Shown piece by piece: positions 1 through 6,645 of a DNA stretch of 6,695 bases. This DNA is from an uncultured Oceanobacillus sp. (GTDB lineage Bacteria; Bacillota; Bacilli; Bacillales; Amphibacillaceae). Every line of letters begins with the position of its first letter. Position 1 is the first letter of the stretch. The translations under genes were made by a program, and so were the position numbers. The stretch is from positions 1 to 6,695 of the forward strand of contig CALKWU010000145.1 in assembly GCA_938004015.1 (NCBI GenBank), in the 5' to 3' direction. The notes beneath the pieces are model-generated. The model ran no database searches. It saw nothing but the letters and a program-made list of their open reading frames with translations, and was not told the DNA's origin.

Positions 1-701
1 ATATCGATTTCATCCTTGTACAGCCCCATCGGGTAACCGCTTCCATCGATCCGTTCATGATGCTGAAGGGCCACTAATGCTTGCCGATGGTTGATGCCGA
101 CGGTTTCTTTCAAGATATCATAACCGTAGATCGTATGCTTTTTCATTTCCGCAAATTCAACACCCGTCAATCGTCCCGGCTTATTCAAAATCGACTCCGG
201 TATAAGCATTTTGCCCACATCATGCAATAAACCGGCTGTCGTCAACTGCCGCAAATCTTTCTGATCCAATCCCATCCATTTTCCAATCAGGTTGGCGATT
301 GCTCCGACAGCAATATTATGGCGATATGTATAATCGTCTTTCGCCTGGAGAGCCGTGAACAACTGGAGCACATATTTGCTGTCACTCGCCTCATGAATCG
401 TCGGAATGACATTTTTTTGCAATTCATCAAGCGGGACTTTCTTCGTGTCCCGAATCTCGCCGAACACGGTTCGGACATGTTCGACGGTTTCATCAATCAT
501 GACGACATGGCGGTCGAAATCGGTACCAATTTCCACCACATCATCCGCACGTAACGTCATCCCGTTTTCCTCCAGTAAGATCACATGATCATAGGTGATC
601 ACCGTCGCTTTCGAAACAAGCAATTCCCCCTGCTCGTTGTAAATATCCCGGCCACACCTTTTCCCGATGACTTCTTTTAAATAAAAATCCAGTTTATCCA
701 C
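1..701 (-). CDS. HD-GYP domain cyclic-di-GMP phosphodiesterase, C-terminus cut off by the window edge
   Basis: Seen: an open frame of about 233 residues from a GTG start at 701 to the left edge. The start is chosen because an AAGGTGG ribosome binding site lies 8 nt upstream; an ATG three bases further up is in another frame and soon stops. The first ~70 residues form a small N-terminal region (begins MDKLDFYLKEV). The HD-GYP domain starts near residue 115, with H128 (YRHN), the HDVGK motif at 160-164, H189 in KKHT, HHER at 214-217 and DGSGYP at 219-224. These match the metal ligands and GYP signature. Known for the family: HD-GYP proteins hydrolyse c-di-GMP, usually to pGpG or GMP, in the cytoplasm. 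The remaining HD-GYP C-terminus lies outside the window. No membrane segment or receiver domain is visible, so the N-terminal region may be the sensory part. The gene is divergent from a PilZ receptor gene, which supports a c-di-GMP role. The family is very sure; the substrate is inferred. Confidence 0.93.
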   Translation of the reverse strand, partial: MDKLDFYLKEVIGKRCGRDIYNEQGELLVSKATVITYDHVILLEENGMTLRADDVVEIGTDFDRHVVMIDETVEHVRTVFGEIRDTKKVPLDELQKNVIPTIHEASDSKYVLQLFTALQAKDDYTYRHNIAVGAIANLIGKWMGLDQKDLRQLTTAGLLHDVGKMLIPESILNKPGRLTGVEFAEMKKHTIYGYDILKETVGINHRQALVALQHHERIDGSGYPMGLYKDEID

Positions 702-725
702 CCATATCCCCACCTTTTCTTTACT
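702..725 (-). promoter_or_regulatory. Ribosome binding site deciding the GTG start of the HD-GYP gene
   Basis: Read on the minus strand, AAAAGGTGGGG lies just before the GTG at 701, with 8 nt between AAGGTGG and the start codon. This favours GTG at 701 over an in-frame GTG five codons upstream, which is itself part of the Shine-Dalgarno sequence. Confidence 0.75.
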
Positions 726-781
726 GAAAAAAGGAAAATTCCTATGAGAAATAGACCATGAAAACTAACTCTAGCATATCC

Positions 782-810
782 ATCATATCTAATATCGGTG
801 AAAATTTCTA
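782..810 (-). promoter_or_regulatory. Candidate σA promoter for the HD-GYP gene, with a σD-like -10 in its spacer
   Basis: On the minus strand, TAGAAA (805-810, 4 of 6 to TTGACA) and TATGAT (782-787, 5 of 6 to TATAAT) are separated by exactly 17 bp. The predicted transcript would start near 775 and have a leader of about 75 nt. Inside the spacer, at 792-799, is ACCGATAT, 7 of 8 matches to the GCCGATAT -10 of the flagellar sigma factor σD. No good TAAA -35 is seen at the right distance for it (TTTA at 15 nt), so σD control is only a possibility. Confidence 0.45.
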
Positions 811-830
811 GGCATAAAGAACTGCACCAC

Positions 831-859
831 TGTTTTCCTTCTTGGAAATTATATATAAT
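831..859 (+). promoter_or_regulatory. Candidate promoter for the PilZ gene
   Basis: A perfect TATAAT -10 hexamer lies at 854-859, placing a transcript start near 866 and giving a short leader of about 28 nt before the GTG start. The -35 region 17 bp upstream (TGTTTT, 831-836) is a poor match. A short inverted repeat, TTTCC-5 nt-GGAAA at 834-848, overlaps this region and could be an operator, but 5-bp arms can arise by chance. Confidence 0.4.
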
Positions 860-893
860 TGAAGATAGGTTATAAGGAAGGGGAAACTGGCCT

Positions 894-1583
894 GTGAAAG
901 AAAATGTTGACTCCATCTTTTGGAAAGGACAATCACTAGAAATTGTCACAGCAAACAGGAAAAATTATTTCACCGAAGTCATTCAACACGACCTTGCCAT
1001 CATGATTAAACAGCCGTTGAATCAGAAAAATGGACCGCTTACGATTGAAAACGGAATGCGTGTTGCCGTCTATTTCTACGACGATCAGAAAGAGTTGTAT
1101 ACCTTCAATACCAACATCTATCAACTTAAAAACAACGCGTGTTTAATCGATAAGCCAGCTAGTGGTTCCATCAAAAAAGCGCAAAGAAGACGTTTTTTCC
1201 GCGTTCAAGTCGCCGTGCAAATGGATTTACGGATACAGTCGAAAACAAAACCGGAAGCATCAGATGAATGGAATTTACCGACCTACGACATCAGTGGAGG
1301 CGGTCTATCGTTTCTCACGCACCAAAAGATCGTGACAGAAGGCGAAAAAGTAGAAGGGACTTTATATTTAGCGGAAAATGATAACGTGACGGAAAATGAT
1401 GACGTGACCAGGATGGAATTCAAGGGAAACATCGTCAATGTCTTGAAGTTAGGCGAACGTGTTTATAAAACCGCCATCGAATTTGTCGATATGAAAGATT
1501 CGGAACGGACGGAAATCATCCGATTCTGCATGTCCAAACAAATCGAACTGCGGAAAGCATTGAGAAGGACAATGAATGAATAA
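894..1583 (+). CDS. PilZ-domain cyclic-di-GMP receptor, YcgR/YpfA (MotI) type
   Basis: Seen: 229 residues from a GTG start, preceded by AAGGAAGGGG at 874-883. The N-terminal ~95 residues resemble the YcgR-N (PilZN) beta-barrel domain. The PilZ domain follows: its RxxxR c-di-GMP loop is in QRRRFFRV (R99 and R103) and the D/NxSxxG motif is YDISGGG (D132, S134, G137). All key ligand-binding residues are present. A basic C-terminal helix (residues 205-226, many R and K) ends the protein. No signal peptide or membrane helix is seen. Known: proteins of this layout bind c-di-GMP and act as a flagellar brake; B. subtilis YpfA/MotI, of similar length and layout, acts on the MotA stator. Inferred: a similar motility or surface-behaviour role here; no flagellar gene is in the window. 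Odd: a 6-residue tandem duplication at 161-172. The gene is divergent from an HD-GYP phosphodiesterase gene and convergent with the ABC permease gene. Confidence 0.93.
   Translation: MKENVDSIFWKGQSLEIVTANRKNYFTEVIQHDLAIMIKQPLNQKNGPLTIENGMRVAVYFYDDQKELYTFNTNIYQLKNNACLIDKPASGSIKKAQRRRFFRVQVAVQMDLRIQSKTKPEASDEWNLPTYDISGGGLSFLTHQKIVTEGEKVEGTLYLAENDNVTENDDVTRMEFKGNIVNVLKLGERVYKTAIEFVDMKDSERTEIIRFCMSKQIELRKALRRTMNE
1374..1409 (+). repeat. 18-bp in-frame tandem duplication inside the PilZ gene
   Basis: Two adjacent 18-bp units, 1374-1391 and 1392-1409, both of the form GAAAATGATnACGTGACn, match at 16 of 18 positions. They encode ENDNVT and ENDDVT (residues 161-172), in an acidic loop between strands of the PilZ barrel. 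The two differences are an A/G change that swaps N for D, and a silent third-position G/C change, which suggests a fairly recent duplication. Confidence 0.85.
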
Positions 1584-1627
1584 GTTTCAGAAGGCTGAAA
1601 ATTCAAACAACTTCCACATCATATAGA

Positions 1628-1653
1628 AAAGCCTCCATTTACATGAAGGCTTT
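1628..1653. terminator. Probable bidirectional terminator between the PilZ and permease genes
   Basis: An 11-bp stem with one internal mismatch (AAAGCCTCCAT / ATGAAGGCTTT) and a TTAC loop lies between two converging genes, 45 nt past the PilZ stop and 62 nt past the permease stop. The T-tract is TTTT followed by CTATAT on the minus strand, and only TTT followed by CC on the plus strand, so both are short. Position and symmetry suggest that it serves both genes. Confidence 0.7.
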
Positions 1654-1714
1654 CCTATAATATTCGATTGATTTCTTTAGAAGTTTTCCACAAAACCTTG
1701 ACGACATCCACTCC

Positions 1715-4700
1715 TCAATTTTCCCCAAAACGAACGAGGATTCCGTCGCCAAGGGTTGAATTTTTCAATAGAAAGTGGAATGCCTCAAGTGTATCCGGAA
1801 CGGTGTATTCCAATACGACATGGATTTTCCCATCACGGACACCGTGCAACCAGCGTTCATCCTCCCATCCAACCGCCTCAACGATCGTCGCACTTACCGG
1901 AAGATACGATTCTTCTCCATCCAAAATGGCGAAATGTCTTTCCGGAATCATTTCATAAATCATGGAATCACGAATTTCAAAAATCACCTCGATGGCGATG
2001 TTTTCCATTCCAGTTTCCGGTTCCGCCAACGTACTCTCCACTTCTTTCACTTCATAATACAGAATACCGCTCCAACTTGTGTTTTCACTGGATTCTCCTG
2101 CTCGAAGCTCAAATAAATAATCACCTTGGAGAATATCACTATCCGTAGCATCTTCTTCGATTGTCTCCTCTATGTGGTCACGGCTAACCACAACATCCCC
2201 TTCTGTCGGTTGAAAAGCCTCTTCCACTTCCGCATCTGATGTTCTCCTTTCCAAATTCGGTGCGACATTCACCATAACCGCTGTAAATGTAGCCGCCAAA
2301 ACGATTGTAACGGAAATCAATGCCCATTTCATACGTTTTTCAACCGTTTGACGATTGGTGACCGTCCCGGAAACCCCTCGATGAGGCGTCATCCGCACCG
2401 CTCGTTCCGCTGGAAGTACCGTACCGAGGACTCCTACTACTATCGGAATGAATCCGGTCATGAAGATGAAGCCAATCCCCTCTTCAGGGAATTCTTGGTA
2501 CAGTCCCCATATTAATGCAAAAGCAACAGCCAAGCCGAAAACAGCCGCAAACAAACCGCTGAAAAACCCTTCCGCCAAAATCAATTTGCGGATACTCCAT
2601 ATCCGCCAGCCAATCGCTTGCAGCAAAGCTATTTCTTCCCGACGTTCCGAAACATTTTGCCACAGTATTTCCGCTGTCGTCAACATGGCGATGATCATTG
2701 AAATGACAATCGCCACATAATGGATCGGACCGATTTCCAATGCGACATATTCACCTAATAACGACGTGTACATGATTCCCTTTAAACGGAATGTGATATA
2801 TATAAACAGCGCAAGCAATGACGTCGGCAAAGCAATCGCCACAACGGACAATGTGCTTCTTTTCCATTTGCCGATGAAGTGATGGAAAGCCATGCGGAAT
2901 ATCCCTTTGGCTCGGAAAAGTCGTTTCCCTTTATTGGCAATTTCCCCTGTCCGCATCGCTTCGTACGGAGATATGTTCCGGGTCATCCACATCGGAATGA
3001 TCGAGCCCAGCAAATAGATCAGTAAACCAAATAAACCGGTCAAAAGGAAGCGTTCCGCAGTCAAGCCCGTCTCATTGCTCATATAGACGAGCCCTAACAT
3101 CGTCCAAGAAATGATTGTTACAAACAGACCGACCATAGCGGATTCCATAAACAATAAACGATTCAATTGATTCGGGCGCCAACCGATCGATAAAAGAACG
3201 GCAAATTCTTTTCTGCGGGAAAGTAAATTCACAATTCCTGAAGCCCATACATAAATGATGGCAACCACAATGACGCTCGCAACGATGCTGGAAAAACCGA
3301 TTTTCGTTTCTTTGAAGATGGAAATCGACGAGCCGATATTCACCCACGGTTGTTGTATCCATCCTAAATCTTCTTCCCCGTTTAAACCCGGGACATAGGT
3401 CAATGCCAGTTGCGGTGAAGAACCTAATGTAATATCCGTCATGAGCCCGGTCCGGCTTTCGATTTCATTGGCCACCCGCTCTAGGATATCTTGGCTCTCT
3501 TCGCTCAAGTCTTGAACTCCCGCCACTTTGATGCGGATTGCGGAAATCGGTTCATCCCCCAATAATTTTTCCGCAGCTTCAATGGTGGTCAACATACCTG
3601 GTGGATCACTGATGAAATAATACGGATCCCCGATCGGTTGCAAATCTTCAGGCGGGTTCATCGGTTTTCCCGACTCATCCATCACAAGCTCCGCCGTAGC
3701 GGGGCGATACGTTTCCATCGGCAATTCCGTCGTCGGATCCAAGGAAATAGCCAATTTGCTCGGGTCATAAAAACCAATCCAATTCGGTTTGATACGCGGT
3801 AATTCTGTAAAACTATCAGCCATGAGCTTTGGTTCCCGATAGGATTCTTCATTCCGATATACCCCGATCGTGTCGTCCCCATTTAAATGCGGAACCACCT
3901 GATATGAAAACGGCCATCTGTCCGCATACGGACTGGATATTTCCTCGTATATAAGCGGACTCGGCTTATAGACAATGCCCGTGACTCCATCTTCCATGAC
4001 GACTTGTTCTAAGTTTTCAACGTCAACCTCATCAGTTTCTTCGATGTAAACTTCTCCTGTTTCCCAGTCGACTCCTGTCATTTTACTGACAAACTCATGA
4101 AATGCATCTTCTCCGATAAACGTGAAGCTTTCCATTTCTTCACCTGGCAGTGTATCCAAGTAAACCGCTCCACCGTTTTCTTTGATTTCGTCCATAATTT
4201 CGTCCGCATTTTCTTCATTGATGTCAAGTTCAAGCCGTTCAAATGTTATTTTTTCTACTTTATCGACGAAAGCATGCTCATTCACGAGGATTGGAAACTC
4301 ATGGTAGTTTTTCAATTCATTGAAATGATAGCCATCCGTATCACGAAAATATCTGCTCGCACCAATATCCAAAATCGCTTCATCCAAGCCGACCAATTTC
4401 GCTTCTTGTTCCGGATCAATCCCGGCCAATAAAGTTTCACCACTAATGACTAGATCGATGTAAGCTGCACCTACACCATATTCCGGCCCCTGATCGAACA
4501 CACTCCACACATTGATGGGAAAATAATAGTTTGTCGTTTCGGTCACTTCATTGATGCCGTTATCTACGATTGTTGTCGTTTGTCTCCGGTATAAACCATC
4601 CTGCGTCAATTCCACTTGACCGAAATCCACTTCATAACTGGCATAGCCGATCATAGCAATCGGAGCAGCCACCTCCACACCGGGTATTTCTTTGATAGTT

Positions 4701-4978
4701 TCATATTGTTCGAGACTGATGCCGCCGCTCAAACCGCTCAAATAATTCGGCTCCAACAATCGCTTATCTTCCGTCAAACTCCGGCTTCCTTCCGGGCGGA
4801 CAACGATGTCATAGGAAGCAGCCCAACGTTGTTCCAAATTTTCCACAATCGTTCCACGGTTCGTATCCGACAGACCGATCAAATAGGTTAAACCTGCACT
4901 GATGATGAACGCACCGATGAGTAGTAAAATAAGCCGTTCTTTTCTCCGCCACCAATTTTGCCAAATGAAGCGGATCAT
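1715..4978 (-). CDS. Large FtsX/MacB-type ABC transporter permease, 1087 residues, with unusual topology
   Basis: Seen: nine hydrophobic helices, near residues 16-36, 562-586, 611-632, 643-664, 709-731, 752-774, 800-826, 838-857 and 885-905. Helices 1-4 form a standard FtsX unit with a very large extracellular domain (37-560). Helices 5-8 form a second unit whose extracellular loop is only ~20 residues (732-751). The FtsX coupling motif occurs in both units: EFAVLLSIGW (591-600) and EEIALLQAIGW (781-791). Each unit ends with a short proline segment (SPYEAMR, TPHRGV). Helix 9 is followed by an acidic domain (906-1087) predicted to lie outside. The start overlaps the ATPase stop by ATGA, with AGGTG 7 nt upstream. 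Known: such permeases are mechanotransmission-type exporters or extractors driven by a separate ATPase. The substrate cannot be told; no MacA-like partner, sensor kinase or response regulator is in the window. The family is sure; a MacB or macrolide role is not supported by the sequence. Confidence 0.92.
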   Translation of the reverse strand: MIRFIWQNWWRRKERLILLLIGAFIISAGLTYLIGLSDTNRGTIVENLEQRWAASYDIVVRPEGSRSLTEDKRLLEPNYLSGLSGGISLEQYETIKEIPGVEVAAPIAMIGYASYEVDFGQVELTQDGLYRRQTTTIVDNGINEVTETTNYYFPINVWSVFDQGPEYGVGAAYIDLVISGETLLAGIDPEQEAKLVGLDEAILDIGASRYFRDTDGYHFNELKNYHEFPILVNEHAFVDKVEKITFERLELDINEENADEIMDEIKENGGAVYLDTLPGEEMESFTFIGEDAFHEFVSKMTGVDWETGEVYIEETDEVDVENLEQVVMEDGVTGIVYKPSPLIYEEISSPYADRWPFSYQVVPHLNGDDTIGVYRNEESYREPKLMADSFTELPRIKPNWIGFYDPSKLAISLDPTTELPMETYRPATAELVMDESGKPMNPPEDLQPIGDPYYFISDPPGMLTTIEAAEKLLGDEPISAIRIKVAGVQDLSEESQDILERVANEIESRTGLMTDITLGSSPQLALTYVPGLNGEEDLGWIQQPWVNIGSSISIFKETKIGFSSIVASVIVVAIIYVWASGIVNLLSRRKEFAVLLSIGWRPNQLNRLLFMESAMVGLFVTIISWTMLGLVYMSNETGLTAERFLLTGLFGLLIYLLGSIIPMWMTRNISPYEAMRTGEIANKGKRLFRAKGIFRMAFHHFIGKWKRSTLSVVAIALPTSLLALFIYITFRLKGIMYTSLLGEYVALEIGPIHYVAIVISMIIAMLTTAEILWQNVSERREEIALLQAIGWRIWSIRKLILAEGFFSGLFAAVFGLAVAFALIWGLYQEFPEEGIGFIFMTGFIPIVVGVLGTVLPAERAVRMTPHRGVSGTVTNRQTVEKRMKWALISVTIVLAATFTAVMVNVAPNLERRTSDAEVEEAFQPTEGDVVVSRDHIEETIEEDATDSDILQGDYLFELRAGESSENTSWSGILYYEVKEVESTLAEPETGMENIAIEVIFEIRDSMIYEMIPERHFAILDGEESYLPVSATIVEAVGWEDERWLHGVRDGKIHVVLEYTVPDTLEAFHFLLKNSTLGDGILVRFGEN

Positions 4979-5664
4979 AGCGATACACCTGTTTCATCCG
5001 AGAGTACGAACCCATCTTTCATTGTAATCACCCGGTTCGCTTTTTCAGCCAGGGACGGGTCATGGGTGACGAACAACACTCCGCAGCCTTCTTTCTCATT
5101 CAAGTCTCTCAGTAAAGCATAAATCGTTTCACCGGTTTCAGTATCCAAATTTCCCGTCGGTTCATCAGCAAGCAACCAACTCGGTTTATGGATGATTGCC
5201 CGGGCAATGGCGACCCGTTGCTGCTGACCGCCGGACAATTGGGAAGGCAGAGAATCCATTTTATCGGCGAGACCAACTTGTTCCAAGACTTCTTTTGCCC
5301 TTTCCGTTTTGTCGTACGGCACTTTTCTGGAAAACAACGGGGTCAAAACATTTTCCAATGCAGTCAACGTCGGCAGCAAATGAAATTGTTGGAAAATGAA
5401 GCCAATTTCTTGGAAACGAAAATCCGCAATTATATTTTTGCTTTTGTTGAGGATTTCTTCACCGTCGTAAGTGATTTTTCCGTTTGTCGGTTGATCCAAT
5501 GTACCGATCAGACTCAGTAATGTAGACTTTCCGGAACCTGATGGACCCATGATTGCCGTGAATTCCCCTTTTTTGAACGCAAGGTTGATGTTTTTAAGGG
5601 CTACTGTCGTCGTCCCATCCCCTTTAAACTCCTTCGTGAGATTTTCACACTCAATACGTTGCAT
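4975..5664 (-). CDS. ABC transporter ATP-binding protein, LolD/MacB/FtsE class
   Basis: Seen: 229 residues, the usual length for the class. Walker A is GPSGSGKST (40-48), the Q-loop is FQQFHLLP (91-98), the ABC signature is LSGGQQQR (143-150), Walker B plus catalytic glutamate is LLADEPTGNLD (164-174, E168), and the H-loop is THD (H201). Nothing essential is missing. The PTGNLD form and the start GEFTAIMGPSGSG are typical of ATPases that pair with FtsX-like permeases. It would act as a dimer on the inner face of the membrane and power the permease encoded next. The ATG at 5664 is chosen because AAAGGAG (5673-5679) lies 8 nt upstream; another ATG four bases further up is out of frame. The stop overlaps the permease start by 4 nt, so the two are probably translationally coupled. 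Family and partner are very sure; the transported substrate is unknown. Confidence 0.97.
   Translation of the reverse strand: MQRIECENLTKEFKGDGTTTVALKNINLAFKKGEFTAIMGPSGSGKSTLLSLIGTLDQPTNGKITYDGEEILNKSKNIIADFRFQEIGFIFQQFHLLPTLTALENVLTPLFSRKVPYDKTERAKEVLEQVGLADKMDSLPSQLSGGQQQRVAIARAIIHKPSWLLADEPTGNLDTETGETIYALLRDLNEKEGCGVLFVTHDPSLAEKANRVITMKDGFVLSDETGVSL
4986..4990 (-). promoter_or_regulatory. Internal ribosome binding site for the permease gene
   Basis: AGGTG on the minus strand, inside the last codons of the ATPase gene and 7 nt before the permease ATG at 4978. Together with the ATGA stop/start overlap it points to coupled translation of the two transporter subunits. Confidence 0.6.
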
Positions 5665-5672
5665 CCATAATT

Positions 5673-5679
5673 CTCCTTT
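5673..5679 (-). promoter_or_regulatory. Ribosome binding site deciding the ATPase start
   Basis: A near-consensus AAAGGAG on the minus strand with 8 nt to the ATG at 5664. It favours this ATG over the overlapping out-of-frame ATG only 4 nt downstream of the site. Confidence 0.8.
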
Positions 5680-5736
5680 ATCAGATAATCGGAATCTGCA
5701 ATGAAAAGATTTGCAATTTTCTAGTGATTAGTAGAT

Positions 5737-5745
5737 ATTGTATCA
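5737..5745 (-). promoter_or_regulatory. Candidate extended -10 promoter for the ABC transporter operon
   Basis: On the minus strand, TGATACAAT contains TACAAT (5 of 6 to the -10 consensus) preceded by the TGn extension. No good -35 is seen 16-18 bp upstream, which is compatible with an extended -10 promoter. An A/T-rich tract with nine consecutive T residues lies upstream. The leader would be about 65 nt. It sits between the erm terminator and the ATPase gene, where an operon promoter is expected. Confidence 0.4.
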
Positions 5746-5777
5746 TTTTTTAGAAAAAAAAATGATGAGATCAAAAT

Positions 5778-5805
5778 GGACACAACCGAACAGTCGGTTG
5801 TGTCC
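5778..5805 (-). terminator. Rho-independent terminator after the erm-type gene
   Basis: A perfect 12-bp inverted repeat (GGACACAACCGA / TCGGTTGTGTCC) with a 4-nt loop starts 10 nt beyond the TGA stop of the methyltransferase gene. On the minus strand the stem is followed by ATTTTG, then further downstream by a run of nine T. The near T-tract is short but the stem is strong. It should separate erm transcription from the ABC operon downstream. Confidence 0.82.
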
Positions 5806-5814
5806 AACAAAAAC

Positions 5815-6645
5815 TCAATATCTTTTCCGCTTTTTCCTGTTTTTCGGCCATCTAAATCTTGGCACATGCAACACCATCGATTCATGGATTTTTGCCCATT
5901 GCTCTTCAGACATAGCAGCCACGGGAATATCTGTTTTTAAGCCCAAATTCCGTTTCACATGTTTGATTTGCGGCACGGTGAATACACCTCTTAAAGCATC
6001 ATCGACGGATGCCCGCGGATATTTCAAGACATAGTCCGCAAGCCTTTGAAATATCTGTGCATCCTTCAGCGGTATCAAAGGATTTGCTTTCCTCTTGATT
6101 TGCATGATCGCACCATCCACTTTCGGTGGTGGCGAAAAATTCATGCGGGAAATTCCCCGGACATACGTGATGTCAAAATACATCCTCCATAACACGACAT
6201 AACCGTCTTTCACGACACTTGATGTGAATCTTTTGGCGGCACCATTTTCCACGATGAATACTCCCCGTTGAAAACCGTTGGCGGGTCTGTTCATCAACAT
6301 TTTCATGATTGGTGTCGTGATGGAAAATGGAATGTTTGCAACAACGGCAAATTTTTCTTTCGGTAAATGAAATTGCAAAATATCTTGGTTAATGATGCGG
6401 GTATTGGTCAATCCCTTTTCTTTCAATACCTCGACATAATCCGGATCATTCTCTACCGCCAAGACTTTTCCGGCTTTTTTATCAAGGTACGTGGTGACCG
6501 CCCCTTTCCCGGCGCCTAAATCCAACACGGTGTCATTTTTCGATATGCGCGCCTGTTTCAATAATTCCTCGATGATTTTTTTATTATGCAATAAATGTTG
6601 ACCCGGATAATTTTGCTTCCGGTATTTACTTTTGATGTTCGTCAT
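5815..6645 (-). CDS. erm: Erm-type 23S rRNA adenine N6-methyltransferase, ErmD/ErmK/Erm(34)-like
   Basis: Seen: 276 residues, close to the usual length of the Bacillus Erm enzymes. The SAM-dependent adenine methylase motifs are in order: GQHLL (15-19), motif I LDLGAGKGAVT (41-51), VLAVEND with acidic E65, NQDIL (86-90), catalytic motif IV NIPFSITTPI (104-113), and FSPPPKVD (170-177). The stretches IMKMLMNRPANGFQ, GAAKRFTS and FSPPPKVD closely recall ErmD/ErmK from memory. The C-terminus is strongly basic (RWPKNRKKRKRY), fitting RNA binding. Known: Erm enzymes methylate A2058 of 23S rRNA and block binding of macrolides, lincosamides and streptogramin B. Inferred: the same role here. The related housekeeping RsmA/KsgA is less likely, because it normally has NLPY in motif IV and lacks this Erm-like middle part. 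The start has AAAGGAAGAGG just upstream. Nothing mobile is visible beside it, so it may be an intrinsic chromosomal erm. Confidence 0.9.
   Translation of the reverse strand: MTNIKSKYRKQNYPGQHLLHNKKIIEELLKQARISKNDTVLDLGAGKGAVTTYLDKKAGKVLAVENDPDYVEVLKEKGLTNTRIINQDILQFHLPKEKFAVVANIPFSITTPIMKMLMNRPANGFQRGVFIVENGAAKRFTSSVVKDGYVVLWRMYFDITYVRGISRMNFSPPPKVDGAIMQIKRKANPLIPLKDAQIFQRLADYVLKYPRASVDDALRGVFTVPQIKHVKRNLGLKTDIPVAAMSEEQWAKIHESMVLHVPRFRWPKNRKKRKRY

Noticed and set aside
287..588. Several short frames on both strands inside the HD-GYP gene
   Set aside because: They are shadows of the HD-GYP coding frame, which carries the full motif set although it starts with GTG and is cut by the edge.
677..949. 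90-codon minus-strand open frame across the HD-GYP/PilZ intergenic region
   Set aside because: It overlaps the PilZ start and the HD-GYP start in a different frame, has no recognisable domain, and both real genes have better ribosome binding sites.
1585..1600. TTTCAG-AAGG-CTGAAA hairpin directly after the PilZ stop as a terminator
   Set aside because: The stem is only 6 bp and no T-tract follows on either strand; the hairpin at 1628-1653 is a better candidate.
1668..2148. Plus-strand frames of 96-130 codons opposite the permease C-terminus
   Set aside because: Antisense to a well-supported long coding frame, with low-complexity or unlikely composition and no domain.
3072..3362. 96-codon minus-strand frame inside the permease gene
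   Set aside because: A frame shadow; it interrupts no motif of the 1087-residue permease, whose frame is continuous.
1715..5664. Naming the transporter MacAB or a macrolide exporter
   Set aside because: Only the fold class is visible. No MacA-like adaptor is present and the permease layout differs from MacB, which has four helices and an ATPase fused to the same chain.
5815..6645. Housekeeping 16S rRNA dimethyltransferase RsmA/KsgA instead of Erm
   Set aside because: The middle and C-terminal parts follow the ErmD/ErmK pattern, motif IV is NIPF rather than NLPY, and the basic tail fits Bacillus Erm enzymes. A phylogenetic tree would settle it.
4975..6645. A single erm-ATPase-permease operon
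   Set aside because: A perfect 12-bp terminator hairpin follows erm and a candidate extended -10 promoter lies before the ATPase gene.
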